Of a stretch of 64,000 nucleotides of DNA, positions 49,901 through 62,696 are shown piece after piece (the first letter of the stretch is position 1; the number at the start of each line of letters is the position of its first letter). Source of the DNA: Chrysopilus asiliformis (taxonomy: Eukaryota > Arthropoda > Insecta > Diptera > Rhagionidae); NCBI GenBank assembly GCA_964034945.1, contig OZ035961.1, forward strand, positions 8,788,501 to 8,852,500, given 5' to 3'. Both the position numbers and the translations under genes were made by a program. A model generated the notes under the pieces. That model was not told the DNA's origin. It searched no databases and saw only the letters and a program-made list of their open reading frames with translations.

Positions 49901-52087
49901 TCTGATGAGATGATGGTGATGTTATGCACATATCACCGCTGACGAATACGTGAGAAATTTCGACAGGCTAATTGCGTGGAACGTCTTTGTCACAATTATC
50001 TCCTCATACCACTGTAAGAAATCCAAATCCATAACAAGTCATCAGAAGATGCGACGGTTGAAAATAAGTCAGTACTGAAGTATTCCATATGAATGCTAAA
50101 AGCACTCTAAGATTCATAGCAATATGCCTGCCGTACACCTTAAGATCGTGAATCCGATTTAGTCTCAGATATCTTCCATTGTAGATTTAATTTATGAGAC
50201 TTGTTACGTTTGGTGGGGGTTTTCTTTTTGCCATTTACTCTTTCATGCCCCTCGGCTCCGGTACAAACGAAACAATCCGACAAATATTCCAACTACTTTA
50301 ATATATGGATGTTGGTTGCCCTTACTAGGCTCACAAAAAAAACTTGATGTTTGCTTAGAACTAGCCTAAGATACGTACTACGACGGACATATCTACTCGT
50401 ATCTATCAAGTTGACCACTCCTTACTCTAATCGCCGCTACTAACGAATAACAAATGGTTACCCACATATGATGTCTAGCATCACTATTTCTAAATAAATA
50501 AATGTTATTTGTAGTTTTTATATGTGATATTTTCAAGTAAAGATCATACAGTTATGTAGATAAATATACTTTTAGGTAAGAAGACGAGTCGAGTTATGCC
50601 ATGAATTTGAATCCATAAGCACATGATCACTTTTACCATTCTTTCACGTTTAGAGTCTTTGGCAATTCCGTATGTGATTCTATTGCCAGTAAGCCTGATA
50701 AGGATGCTGCACAATATGGTATGAAAGTGTAATTCTATTTGCCAAGAAGGCTAACCAAAAAAAAAAGGTAAACCATCATCTGGGAATCCTCTCTTCATAC
50801 TATGTCTTGTGCAACTAGTTATGATTGTTATTCCAATGCTTATGCTGTGGTCACTTACCAAGATCTTTCAAGATTCTCAATTCCGTCCTTTAGCGTTCAA
50901 CTTCTTTTGATATCTTCCCTGGTTCACATATATCTGATGGACTTTGGACAGGTAATAGCCGTAATTCCTTGCTGGATATGATATCGCGTTCGAGTCACAT
51001 GGATTCTACGAATGATGATGACGACAACAGTATGACGATGATGAGGTTGAACTTCGATGACGATGACTATTGTTGTCCACAAATGACCGTTTTAGATTGG
51101 AAACTAACTAATGATAAAGGTTCAAATCGCATACGAATCTAATGTTGAGGTACAGTTATCGTAGGGTCATTTTTATTCATAAATAATTCATTTTCTTGAA
51201 ATGCTGCAGCTGAATGAATCTTGTATGGTGATTTTCCTCCAGCATTTCTAAACATTCATCTTCAAATAATGTCGGCGTTTTCCATTACCATACGAAGAAA
51301 TGAAAATTTATGATCGAAGTATATCATGATACGACGACGGACGGTCACTCATAAAAATGAGGAAATATGAAACCCAATAGAAACTTAGGTGGAATCTTAA
51401 ACTTTTCCCGTTTTTTGATTTATATCAGTTTCTAATAAAGTTCAAACAATGAGCAAATAACCAAGTTGTATGAAATGATGAAGTACGCTCGGGAAATTTT
51501 GTGATTTATCAGCATTTGATTAAATCGAATGTTAGGAAGTCGAGTTGGTATTTATTTTAAGATGAGAATTTAGAATTGGTTTTTTCAGATTTTCTTTTTA
51601 ACTTGACATTTTCTTTAATAAGTTACACTGAAATGGATTAACATTTGTTTTATTTTGCCATACCTTTATCAGTGTTGAAGTTTTTTCCGTTTACCTGCAA
51701 TAGGTCCAGTGCAACTGTGTGTTATTACCATGTAGGTCATGTTGTTTCGGGCTCAAGCGAGTCACGAAGCCCTATTTTACATTTAGAATACTTTTAAAAG
51801 ATTTTTTTTTCTGTAATCCAAAAACTCAGAGTTCAGACTTCCGGAGATCCAAAATTGACCAACTTTCGTGACTTAGTAACGTTTTTGGAATTTTTTCCCC
51901 TAACATGTTTTCAATTTTAGGGTGTATTTGACTTTGGCACGCGAACATTACCAGTCGGGGAAAAGCAGCGATTGAACTTGGCTTCAATAGTGACAAAATT
52001 CAGGTGGCTCCCATAAGATAAACGTGAATATCTCTTCAATGTATCTCGGAGAAATCAACATCCCTCGCTGAACATGAGTTTGATATA
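46969..52087. other. Non-coding region
   Basis: No supported gene in about 5 kb. A 'ggtaaattct' short tandem lies at 49132-49180. Less AT-rich stretches occur at 49.2-49.5, 49.9-50.7 and 50.9-51.1 kb; the last has a short acidic frame (51 codons from 50999) that I do not call a gene. Confidence 0.4.
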
Positions 52088-52191
52088 AAGGGTGTTTTTT
52101 TAGACGTGTGGTTTTCAATCTGGCACTACTTTTTTCGGAGTTGGTCTTTTTGACAGTTGTCACTTGATTTATTTCGTCAAACGACCATCAA

Positions 52192-55100
52192 GCGCGTCGC
52201 ACGTTCGGTGAATGGGCCCAAAACGAGATGGCCACCGATCCCGATTTTCACAAGAAAATTTTGTTCAGCGATGAAGCTCACTTTTGGTTGAATGCGTACG
52301 TCAATAAGCAAAATTGTCGCATTTGGAGGGATGGTAATCCACAAGCCATTCTTCAGACGCCGTTACATCCTCAAAAAGTCACTGTTTGATGTGCCTTATG
52401 GGCAGAGGGAATCATTGGTCCATATTTCTTCAAAAATGAAGCCGGCCATAATGTTACAGTCAATGGGGAACGCTATAGAGTCATGATTAATGACTTTTTC
52501 GTGCCTGAATTGGAGGATGTTGATGTGGACGACCTTTGGATCCAACAAGACGGCGCTACATGCCATACAGTGTTACCGCCGCCTGGAAAATCAAAACAAT
52601 TTTTGATTTCAAAATTTTGTTATTCAATACAAAAAAACTCTGTCCATTTTATTACTGTTTAATTTATTCGACTGACCATCCGATCAGCTGTTCATACCTA
52701 ATAAAGACCGAAAGGAAAAAGAAAATAACAAACAAAAGAATATCAACATGACGTAGAGAGTAAAATGTTCAACCAAGTTGGACCAAACAGATCAAACAAG
52801 CTTACGATCATGTTCGACATATAAATCTCAGCACAAACAATTACACTATCATCTGCGATAGCTGTTATTGAGTTGGTCATTCGGGAAGAGAGTTATAATC
52901 AGCCATATTGATAATTTCAATTAGTGGTTGTTTGTTTTACTTACTCCCACATCAATTGTATATCACGCAACTTGTATTTCTAAAAGAAAAAGTTGTTAGT
53001 CGTAGTATGTGCAAAGAAAGTACTTTCCCATGATGACTTTATTACCGATCAATTTTACACAAATAATTATCGGAAATCATCAGTTAAATGTATCAAAAAA
53101 TTCGCAAGTTTTCAATTCGATTTTTAAATATGATACCACTGATGATACGATAATATTTGATTAAGTCATATTAAAAATTAACGAATTTGACTCACATACA
53201 CCCACTTACACCCATTTCTTATTGTAAATCTCTATCCGGTTTCCACATTAGACATTTTAACTTAGTGTCAGATAGACACATTTAGCCAAAGTAAAATCTA
53301 GGACCAATATAGGATTAATTATCGGATATTTAAATCTAGGCAGTTCAGGGGAAAGAGTAAGTTTAATTTTCAATTAAATTGTGTGATTAGAATAGTCTCA
53401 AGTCGGACTAACCTTTTTAGCTGAAAAAAAAGAGGAAAATAGCCAGGAATTTCTTGGGCTAAATTTCACCGCGTGGTGAACCGGAAAGGTTCCGGCCTGT
53501 AGTTTCGGGAAAAATAGAGGAAAAATCTGTTTCCAGAATAATCCATCTGAATTTCAAGAATCAGCGGTTCCTGACAATATTGGTTCCTGTAAAATTTTAA
53601 GGACGCTGAGAAGGAAATAAGACCGAATCATATTTTCCATGGTCGAACGTCTGCAGCTGAAATCGAAAACTACGTAGGAAAAAAAGAAAAATTTACTCAA
53701 GTAAGGTCTTTCTAATTTATTAAAAATAAGACGATCGGGCTAAAATTAGTGAAATTTTACATATTTAGTGCAGTTGATATCCGCGTGGAAAAGAAAAAAA
53801 CGTAACCTCTTCAGTCTTTCCCCATTTAAAATATAAAATAATAATAAACGAAATAAAAATTTAAAAGAAAGTATAAAAATTTAAGATATCTGCATAAAAT
53901 CTTAATGCTAGATTGTAAATTAGATAAAAATTTAAATAAACTAAATTCGAAGTTTTTTTGGGGATGAATACCGCATGGTCCTCATAACCGTTCCGGGAAC
54001 AACCGTTCTTCAATTCCAGTTATCGCTAAGAGGCTAAGATTAGGATGTCTAAATTAAAAATATATTAAATTTTTTTTAAAATAATATTGGAAATTAAAAT
54101 TAACTTATTTAAATAGTGTAAAGTTTAATTTGTGTGTATTCTATTATTGTAATCTGTCGCCACTTACTTATACGCTCGTTTATTCGCGCAAGGTGTATTA
54201 AACCCTTAAAATCCCTAAGTTAGCGTACATATTTGGGCCCAAATACTCCTAGGGAATTTATTCTTTGTTTCGATTTTTTTTTATAAATAGGAAAATTTAC
54301 ACTTGGTCCTATTAATTTCAAGTGGCTGCAGTGGTTTTAGAAAACTAGCATAATGTTAACCCTAATTATATAATTATTTATCTTATTATTATTACTATAC
54401 AAACTATAAATGCATGTTACATAAATATTATAAAAATAACTTAAATGACTAAGCTTAAGAATAATTTAAATGATTAAACTTAAGAATATAAAAAATTAAA
54501 TTATTATTTAACTACGGAATTTAGATGATTAAATTAATGTTCAATGGTATTTAAAACGGTTATAATATATTACATTATGAAGTGAATTTCGTTTTTTTGT
54601 GGCTGGCTGTGGAGAGAAAGAGGATGAATTATCTTATACATAATTCCGATTATCTCGACCTTTACACTAACCATGAGTTAGTATAGATAGAGTGAGCATC
54701 GCTTGATGACAAGTTTCGTCCTGAGTCCTATCCATCCCGTCCTTATCCCTATTGGATTAGAAAGAAAAGAGAGAAAACCCCCGCATCCCCTTTAGGCATG
54801 TATTTTTTTTGTGGCAAGTTTAGAGGACGTTAGCTAAGGCAAGAACCACACCCCAATCCGGCGAGCTGAGCCGCAAGATCACGAGCATGCCTAACCCGCC
54901 TTTAGCTGACAACCAAAATTCGTAAACATTGATCTATGAGACCGATCGAAACTGCTGCTACAACAGCCAACGAAACAATCAATTTATTGAAGGAAACTTT
55001 TGGTGAGCGCATTATCTCGCGTCGTGGGCCTGTAGCGTGGCATCCAAGATCGTGCGATTTAACACCGCTGGACTATTTTTGTGGGGTTATGTGAAGTCGC

Positions 55101-55257
55101 TTGTCTACGCAGATAAGCCCGAGACAATTGACGCCTTGGGAAAGAATATTCGGCGCGTTATTGCTGACATTGCTGCAAAAAGTGGTCGAAAATTGGGCCT
55201 CTCGGCTGGAATTTATTCGAGCCAGCCGCGGCGGCCACTTGCCCGAAATCATTTTTA
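52192..55257 (+). pseudogene. DD41D transposase, N-terminally deleted and interrupted
   Basis: Two parts: 52192-52570 and 54967-55257. The first reads ARRTFGEWAQNEMATDPDF, KILFSDEAHFWLN, then an in-frame TGA where relatives have Trp (after PQKVTV), and on to NVTVNGERYRVMINDF and IQQDGATCHT. The insertion cuts here. The second part resumes ANETINLLKETFGERI, WHPRSCDLTPLDYF and GYVKSLVYADKPETIDAL, and shows frameshifts before the C-terminus (a shifted frame reads VVENWASRLEFIRASRGG). The helix-turn-helix half is absent. The catalytic pattern is that of the DD41D copy at 42 kb, but the sequences differ enough to be separate lineages. Confidence 0.85.
52571..54962. mobile_element. Probable solo LTR (TG...CA, 4-bp duplication)
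   Basis: 2392 bp starting TGTTACCGCC and ending CTGCTACA, placed between two copies of ACAG (52567-52570, 54963-54966). Removing it and one ACAG restores the transposase frame (TGC CAT ACA GCC AAC), so the borders are exact. It has no reading frame of note and no internal terminal duplication. TG...CA ends with a 4-bp duplication fit a Gypsy-type LTR; 2.4 kb is long for a solo LTR, so another element type is possible. Confidence 0.65.
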
Positions 55258-55372
55258 AAACATAATGGCAAACCCTTATCTTTATAATAAAGCTAAACTC
55301 TTGGCCATAACATTAAATTATATGCGTTTTATTTCTTCTTGAAAACCAGACGTCTAAAAAAAACACCCTTTA

Positions 55373-56399
55373 CATATTTAAAAATTCGGATCCTAAGGAA
55401 TGAACTTTGAGCTAGCGACTTGAACTTTTTTGTGAATGAGTTTTACGAAAATCGCAGTTTTCTAGTAGCTTTTGAAAAAGTTTGGCTATAACGGATACCT
55501 CCCACACATTTATTTTTAAAAACATACAGTTTTTTTTGAAAAATTTTCGAAACCTATTCGCTGTTGGAAAAAAATGAACATAAAAAAATTTTAAGGATAT
55601 AAAATTTTCCACATTTTTGGCTCTAACGTTTTTGACGTAACTCTAATATAACGGTTATCTCTAAATGTTTGAAAAAATTAAGTTTTTTTGAAAGTTTCAT
55701 GGTTTTTTGAAAATATATAAGCGCATATAATCGGATTCAAAGAAAATTAAATTTCCTGATTTTTCCCATCAACGGTTTTTACTTATCTTTGACGGTTTTC
55801 GAGATATTTGAAATAAAAATTACATGTTTTCCCCAGACTAAATATGGCAGAGGAAAGTTTTGTGTTGATCACAACTGATATTTTTTCATTTGTTTAAGAC
55901 AATTAATTTTAAATCTCTTGGAATATATTGAGAAAATTGAGTTCTCTATCCCCTTTAAAAATTTTAGAATTAAAACTCATCTAATTTAATCATTTTTCAT
56001 AAAATCAAAAAAAAAATCCCATTAATCAATGTGTAGGTAATTAAGATTAAAAAGATAACATTTTATGATCATTAAAATTAATTTGTTTTATTTTAAAAAA
56101 AATACGTTTTTACGAATAGCACTTTCTTTCTACGTTCGCTTTCATTTTCCAACGTTTACCTAATTGATTCCCAACATAATTTAAAATTCTAAATTCCTGA
56201 CCACAAAAATTATGTTCAACATGAATAATAGTTCCGCGGAGTAGTCATAAATTGATTTTCGGCCATTCAAATAATTACAAGCAATCAAAAACAAATAAAT
56301 CATTTATGTTTTGAGTATTTTATAGTTGATATGCCACATTCCCATACATTTTCAACTCATGTCTAAATTAATCCAAAGTAGGTCGGTAATGTGATTATT
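55373..56399. other. Non-coding region
   Basis: AT-rich, repeat-like text ('tttttgaaaaagtttggc', 'cgaaacctattc'); no gene recognised. Confidence 0.4.
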
Positions 56400-56980
56400 A
56401 TACACGTTTATGGCATTCGACTAACATGAAAGCGAAGATATCCCCAATGGAATTGCATGTGATCCATTGAGATATGCGCCCAGCCAGCCAGCATCTTCAT
56501 CGCGCATCTTCTAAGATTACTTAATCGATTTACCATCATGTTGAGCATCTTTGGCATAAGAAGCATTAGCGGCATTAGCAGCATATTCATCCTAAGCCAG
56601 ATTATGATGACCGGATTTTTATCATTTGCTGCTTCCAGCGGCATCACATCTGCATTTTACTCTGACGCCCCACTGATTTCCATTCTCAGGAGAGATGCAT
56701 TATTATGAATTTACCGTGTGTGTAGTTTAGCCATCAGCCAATTAGTAGTTTACCGCCGAAGGGCCACCGTTGAAAATCATTTTTATGGTTTCCACGATTA
56801 CCTGGAGTGGATGATGGTGCCGACATCGCTGCCGTTGCATTCATTGTAGGGGAATACTCCGATTCCGGATGGACCATGACCACTCGCATTATCATCTACA
56901 GAAAGGTAGACAACTAAGTTCCTAATGTGTGCATCGGAATAGGTACGAACAAACCTGAATTTATCTCTTACCTGGCGTCC
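56400..56980 (-). other. GC-richer island with exon-like segment at 56895-56802
   Basis: This patch is less AT-rich than its flanks. On the minus strand a 94-bp segment (56895-56802) lies between CTTTCTGTAG and GTAATC. It is open in two frames, one reading HPESEYSPTMNATAAMSAPS. A further donor-like GCCAG|GTAAGA lies at about 56970, 75 bp upstream. Another minus-strand segment near 56590 reads DEYAANAANASYAKDAQHDG. I cannot join these into one gene; exons of an unknown gene or a conserved regulatory block are both possible. Confidence 0.3.
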
Positions 56981-57313
56981 AAATTCAATTTAGTTGCGAT
57001 AAAAAAATAGCTCCCTTTTTACACTGAAATAAATAAAAAACGTCGGATAAAATTAAATACGAATCAGTGATGCAGTTTTTGTAGGGTACAAGAAAATAGT
57101 TTTCTTGGGGTAAAACAATGCGGCCGTCAAAAAAGGTCAATTAAAAAGGTCAATTAAAAAGGGTAAAAAAAAAAATTTCTACGAAATTGCGTCATATGTC
57201 CGCCATTTTGTTTTTTCCGATTCGAAAAACGAATCACAGATTATTTTTCCAACCCCTTTCATTTAAGACACAAAACGATGGGTAATTCGCATAAATAATT
57301 TTTATGATGCCAA

Positions 57314-58935
57314 CACGCAGAGAAAAAAAATAGTTGTTTTTAACAACTTTTCAATTATTTAGTAATGGCAAATCGTGACTATCACTTTTGTAGTTGATCT
57401 TTATTATAAAGAATAGTTGGTCACAATATAAAATTGTAAATAATTACAATAAAATAGTTCTTGCCAGATTACATTAGCAGTAAAATTTTATTGCATAATC
57501 ATTACTTTTAATTATTTTATTATAGATTTAATTTAAAAATAGTTATATTTATTAAAAAACAATTATTTTTTCATTAAGTCTACTGCGAAATAGTAGAAAT
57601 TCAGACTCAAAATAATTATTTTGTGTTTGCAATTACTTTAAAATAGTTACTGTGTATTACAAAAGTCGTCATTTTTAACTATTTTCTAATCACTGTTATT
57701 ACAAATTAGTTAAAATTATTAGAAAAATAATGATTTTTCAATTATTTTGCCCTGAATTTACTGAAAAACAGAAACTCAACAGAAAAAGAAACAGAGTGTG
57801 TTGTGCTACAAAAATATTTTATTTCCAGTAAAAATAACCTTAACAAGGATTTATCACAAAAGAAAAACTCAAAATCACATTAGCATGAGGATGACATCAC
57901 GAGAATCTATATAAAAAGTAGAATGTAAAATGAGAAATTTACTAACAAAAAAAAATTACCTTCTGTCGTATTTCCGTTCTCGTTATGTTTGTCTTTAATT
58001 TTATACGAAATTTATGAAAATGCGTGTGTAGACTTTCCCATTTGCTCACGCATTTTATCCAATCATCTTGGAGATATTTCAAGAATTTCTTATTATTTTC
58101 GATTTGTTCGTCTAGTTAAAAAAAACTGTATTAGTGCTCTGTGATTTAAAGCAAATATTGTACTTGTTATAGTTTTTATTCAACAAAATAGCATAAAAAT
58201 GAATAATACCAGTTAGAGAACACTCCGCTTTCAAATGGTTTGCGTCGCCTGTGTCTTTGTTAGCATAGTTCTTTAAGATTTTATTTTTCTGGAAAGTTGA
58301 GGAAGAAACAAATTTTATTTCTAAGTAAAAATGTTGGAAAAATTAAAAAAAGGCGAAAAAATCTTACCGTTGAATATAGGATATAGAGATGATAAATCCC
58401 AAGAATCTAACAAGACGAATAGGGGATCCAGTGAAGTTTGATCCAACACAATAATCGGCGCACCCTCAGCTGCTTCTTGATAATCTGACTGTTCCATTTA
58501 ATGCACTTGAAAAATTCACAACTTACCACACGAAAACGAGGAGCAAAATGACGCGTCAGTAGAAAACAGTAAATTTTTAATAAATTTGTAATACATTTCA
58601 TTACAAATTTGTCATTTTTACTATTATATAATTTTTTTTATTATTTCAAATCTGAAACCTATCATTATGTAGTTGGAATTAGAGAACTCAACTACAAAAC
58701 GATAAACAAAATAGTACCAAATAGTTATTTGTATTTTAACTATTTGTTATAATTAAAATTGATTATTTTGCTGTAAACACCGAAATGAGAGCATTTTAGA
58801 CATGGTTACTATTTCGCACTATTTCTTGACTATTCTTTAACAACTTTAACTATTTTTGGATGTTCATCGAGATTCGTAGAATTATCAACATCAACTACCA
58901 AAAATAGTAAAATTAACTATTTTTTTTCTCTGAGT
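57314..58935 (-). mobile_element. 1.6-kb TIR element carrying a small spliced gene
   Basis: Ends CACGCAGAGAAAAAAAATAG and, on the reverse of the right side, CACTCAGAGAAAAAAAATAG. Subterminal DNA on both sides is filled with AATAGTTA-type words in both orientations. No target duplication is clear. The ends resemble the MITE at 20754-21025. A four-exon gene-like unit lies in the middle on the minus strand. No transposase signature is recognisable. Confidence 0.7.
57880..58497 (-). pseudogene. Small spliced gene-like unit inside the TIR element, possible SAM-like start
   Basis: Exon 1, 58497-58368, starts MEQSDYQEAAEGAPIIVLDQ and continues TSLDPLFVLLDSWDLSSLYP; the LLDSW-LSSLYP-F pattern resembles the first helices of SAM-like domains in insect transposon proteins. 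Exon 2, 58288-58210, reads ILKNYANKDTGDANHLKAEC. Exon 3, 58111-57960, reads EQIENNKKFLKYLQDDWIKC then VSKWESLHTHFHKFRIKLKT. Exon 4 starts at 57906 and stops at 57880 after ILVMSSSC. Exons 2-3 and 3-4 join in phase with good GT-AG sites. Exon 1 to 2 does not, unless a weaker acceptor inside exon 2 (near 58248) is used. The unit is either a decayed transposon gene or a captured host gene. I do not know its function. Confidence 0.5.
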
Positions 58936-58970
58936 GAACATGACGCCTGAGAGCCGCCATTTTGTTTTTT

Positions 58971-59071
58971 GATGTATGCGTAAGTATATACATTTTGTAT
59001 GGTCACCGGAGTTACGTGTGTAAAACACGTAACTCCGGTGACCATACAAAATGTATATACTTACACATACA
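58971..59071. repeat. 48-bp-arm palindrome with 5-nt loop
   Basis: Arms 58971-59018 and 59024-59071 are reverse complements with one mismatch; the loop is GTAAA. Arm text includes GTATGGTCACCGGAGTTACG. It is followed by 'aatttcaagttaatcgg' and 'ctgacaaacagac', as in the tail of the 45-kb repeat. Confidence 0.95.
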
Positions 59072-62000
59072 TGTTAAATTTCAAGTTAATCGGATATGCG
59101 GAAGTGTGCCGAAATTCGGTTACAAGATTTGGCCCTGACAAACAGACTGGCCAAAAAAAACTAGGTTTTTAAAACTGCTAAAAATTGTTCGACTAGTAAA
59201 ATCCATTGGATTTTTCCGGTGTAAAATTTGCCAATATTCGACCCTTTACTGATTATGACGTATTAGTACGAAGTCCAACAACGCGTCACGCTATTTTCAC
59301 CGCACACAGCGACCGATCGACCCTTCAATATGGCAAACCTTGCGTGATTGCCCACCTGAAATAATTTATTTTTCCGCTACGTTTTCTCCCTTACTCACTA
59401 GCTAGCGAATTACAAGACCTCAATTTCTTTGCTAAATTATCTTGAGTCCTAGTTTACTCTGGACCAAAACTACAGACAGCTGCACATCGTCGTAATTATG
59501 TGAGAACATCATCTTTGATAATTTCATTCACCTTTTGAGTTACCATGTTTCAATCTTAATAAGACAAAGATCTCATCAACGTTTTAAGAGGATACATGAA
59601 TATAGTATTTAAAATAAGCTTCAGTAACGAAAATTGTTGAAAAGATTTCTCCCATCAGATAAAGGCCCAAATTGACGTTTATGCTCACCTGACATTTTCT
59701 ATAGTTTGGAAATGATTTTTCCACTCCTTTTGCAATAAAAGCGAATCAAAATGGGGAACAGATCTTCAATAGGTGATGAGAGTGAAGCAATCAATAAATT
59801 CGCAGTGATTGTACACGGGTATATACAATATGAAACAAGTTCTATTCGAAATGCATATTCAGTGAAAGTATTATAAGCGCGATAACCGTTAATACGCACG
59901 TAAATGTTAAAATTAATTTGTGCACATTAAAATGGCAATACTACACGTTCTTGTAATTTCACTCACAGTTTTGATTTTTTTTTCAGCATAAATGATAAGT
60001 GAGTTAGTGCGAAAGCGACATTATGTTGATTACTTGCTGTAAAACTGGAATAAATTTCCATCCATAGAGCTTAAAACACCAGAAAATACGCAATCATGCG
60101 AATTATTACATTAATTTACCTCCGCTAGTTAAATTTGCATATCGTGAATACAATTAAAACATGGCAACAACAAACAACAACTTATGCTACCTTACGAGTC
60201 GTCGGTATCTATAAGGTAGCTCCGTTCGCATAAATTGTGCCATATTGTTGTATAGTCGCACTGCGTTTGCAATAATGCCTGATGGGCACAATATCGACTT
60301 ATATGGAGGGTTTACCTGTAATTATGTTTGTCTCAGCGAACCTAGAGACAATGAAAGCATTTATTTTGCACAATATTCAAATTACTCGCAATTGTTTAAT
60401 TCAGGTATAACCCGACCAAATAATTATGGACTCTAACATTGTTTATTTGCGTAATATTTGACTTTTTCAACAATCGTGTAGCACTTGATTCGGCAATTAA
60501 AAAGTGATTTTTAGATTTGATTTTAATTTGAATTTTTCCGCTTAAATTTGTAGGGAACTGAGACGTTTTTATTAGCCGAAATTAATAAAGATTCAACGGA
60601 CGATATTGCCTTTTAAAATTGTTTTCCGAACAGCGGAGCATATTTTCGAAAAGTCCTTCAGTCGGGATCTTTTCTTGGCACTTTAATCAATTGCCATTTC
60701 AAGTTGGACATTTGAATTGACGTATTTTAATTGTTTTGTGCTCTCCACTATCACAATTTTGAAGGTGCTGCTACACATCAATAGTACAGAAAGTTATTAA
60801 AAAGCACACAATCAAAAAATTGATATACTTAATTTTCAATACCGATAGTAGAACTCTATGATCGATTGTTATTCAATTTTTTAAATGTCTTAAAACGTCA
60901 GCCATTTATAACTCCTACAATCAAAAAAAAAACATGTCTTTAACCACCTAGCGGTGAGATAATACCGTTGAAAAAGAAAGTTGAAATTTGGCACAGAATA
61001 GGTAAGCTATTACCAAAAGTTAAATCCCGTCCGAAAACGATAAAAATTGAACCACTTGTTCCCTCCTCCCCCATAAAAATGGGAAAGATTTTTGAAATTT
61101 TCTCGAAAACGGTTTCATTATTCTTGAATTTTTTTTAAAACTTTCAAACTTCTATAAATGTTCCGATTTACTGTGCCTTTTCAAGGTTAACAAAAATTCT
61201 CAAAATAATTTATTTTAGAAATATTCCAACCCAAAAACAACAAGTAATTCAAGTTTTGCTACAATTTTGGAATTTCGTCCTTCAAAGTATTTTTCCTTGT
61301 AAAAAGCTAGTTAAAACCACCCTCCCAGAATCAAAAAACCAATCTGTTCAGATTGAAAAAAACCTTTCCAGATAAAATTTTTATCTGTGGGCTCGATGGG
61401 AGTCAATTTTATGCAAATACGCATAATAACAATTACATTGAAATGGAATGTAATGTTGTAAATCCAGCATAGCGTTACTATTTTAATCCGAAAACAAATG
61501 ATTATAAATCTTATGCGAATTTACATTTTAATATATGAAAAATGAAATGACATCACTTGGTAACCTCAATATAATATCAACCTGCACTCACAATTGACTC
61601 TCAGTTGACTCCCAAACCAACATTGATAATCCCATAAGTTACTCCTATTAAGTCAAAACATTAAAATTTATTAGCCTTTCTTATATATTAGATGGATTTT
61701 TTAATAAAAATTCGATGGTAGTTTATTAAATAAAGCAAAGCAAAACATTATAAATATTCTCACAAGATAAATACACCTCTCTGAAGCGATTGAACTTTTG
61801 GCTCAGGTAGGCAATAGGAAAGGTGTTCATTCATTCTATTGGATTTTAACAAACTTCTCCATGGTTTCAGTTACGATAGGTTGTATGAATCGCTATATTA
61901 TGCTACTATGCTGTTAAATTGAAATTCAAAAATTGTTGGGAGATATTGTTGTACATCGTTTGAACGACAAAACTTATGTTGAAGCATTGGTGGTACGAAT

Positions 62001-62642
62001 TTCCATTCACTTTAGTTGCTGGTTCACGTGAGAGCTTCAAAAATCCCAAAGTTGTTAATCTTATAGCGGTTTATGTTTATGCACTTCTTGGCCAAAGATC
62101 AATTTCGATTCATGTATTGAAATGAAATCTAAGATCCAAACCGGGTAATGTTGTGAATGACCATTTCGATATTTCATATCGGAGTATTAACGGCTCCCCC
62201 AACCTATAAATCCCAAAAATAGCGAAACTTATGGTCAAGTTGGAGGCGTTGTCACGCAGCGTGATCACTTGTCGCTATTCGTCCATTTGCGGCTTGGTTT
62301 GGTTGTTGAAAATGCGTTGGCCGCGATCGCGGTGTTGGAGGTTTCCTCGAAGGCACATGACGGTCGTATTTAATAATTAGCGTTCACCTCAGGTGATCTA
62401 TAATTTCGCCATTAATGCTACAGTTAGCAATTGCACTTGTCCACAATTCCAACAGCTTTATAATTTCCTCCACAATGCAATTTACGTGATGGCAATGTAA
62501 AAACACAGCATAATCCCCCTAACGGTGAGATGATACCTTTCTTACATAATCAAACTTTATATGATGAATAAAATTGGGTATAATATTTAAGTTTTTTTTA
62601 TAAAAAAATATTGAAAAATTCGAGAACTTCAATATAGTCCTT
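59072..62642. other. Non-coding region
   Basis: No supported gene. The first 80 bp are a repeat tail related to 45610-45690. A C-rich plus 'tttctcgaaaacggtttc' block near 61060-61115 matches the degenerate repeat at 1.6-1.8 kb. Confidence 0.4.
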
Positions 62643-62696
62643 ACACGATCAATATATTGAAGACAATGAAAATATTTTTCAATATATTGAACGTGT
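62643..62696. mobile_element. 54-bp hairpin related to the 10.5-kb MITE
   Basis: Arms ACACGATCAATATATTGAA (62643-62661) and its reverse (62678-62696) differ at one position around a 16-nt loop. Preceding 'cctt' and the CAATATATTGAA core are shared with 10466-10605. Confidence 0.7.

Larger units (their letters stand above)
52088..55370 (+). mobile_element. DD41D mariner-group element split by a 2.4-kb insertion
   Basis: The ends AAGGGTG, a T run and AGACGT pair over about 31 bp with small differences and are flanked by TA (52086-52087, 55371-55372). Without the insertion at 52571-54962 and its 4-bp duplication, about 890 bp remain. The transposase pseudogene is on the plus strand. Confidence 0.85.

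Noticed and set aside
50999..51151. Short acidic frame starting MDSTNDDDDNSMTMMRLNFD
   Set aside because: Low-complexity GAT/GAC run with no supporting exon structure.
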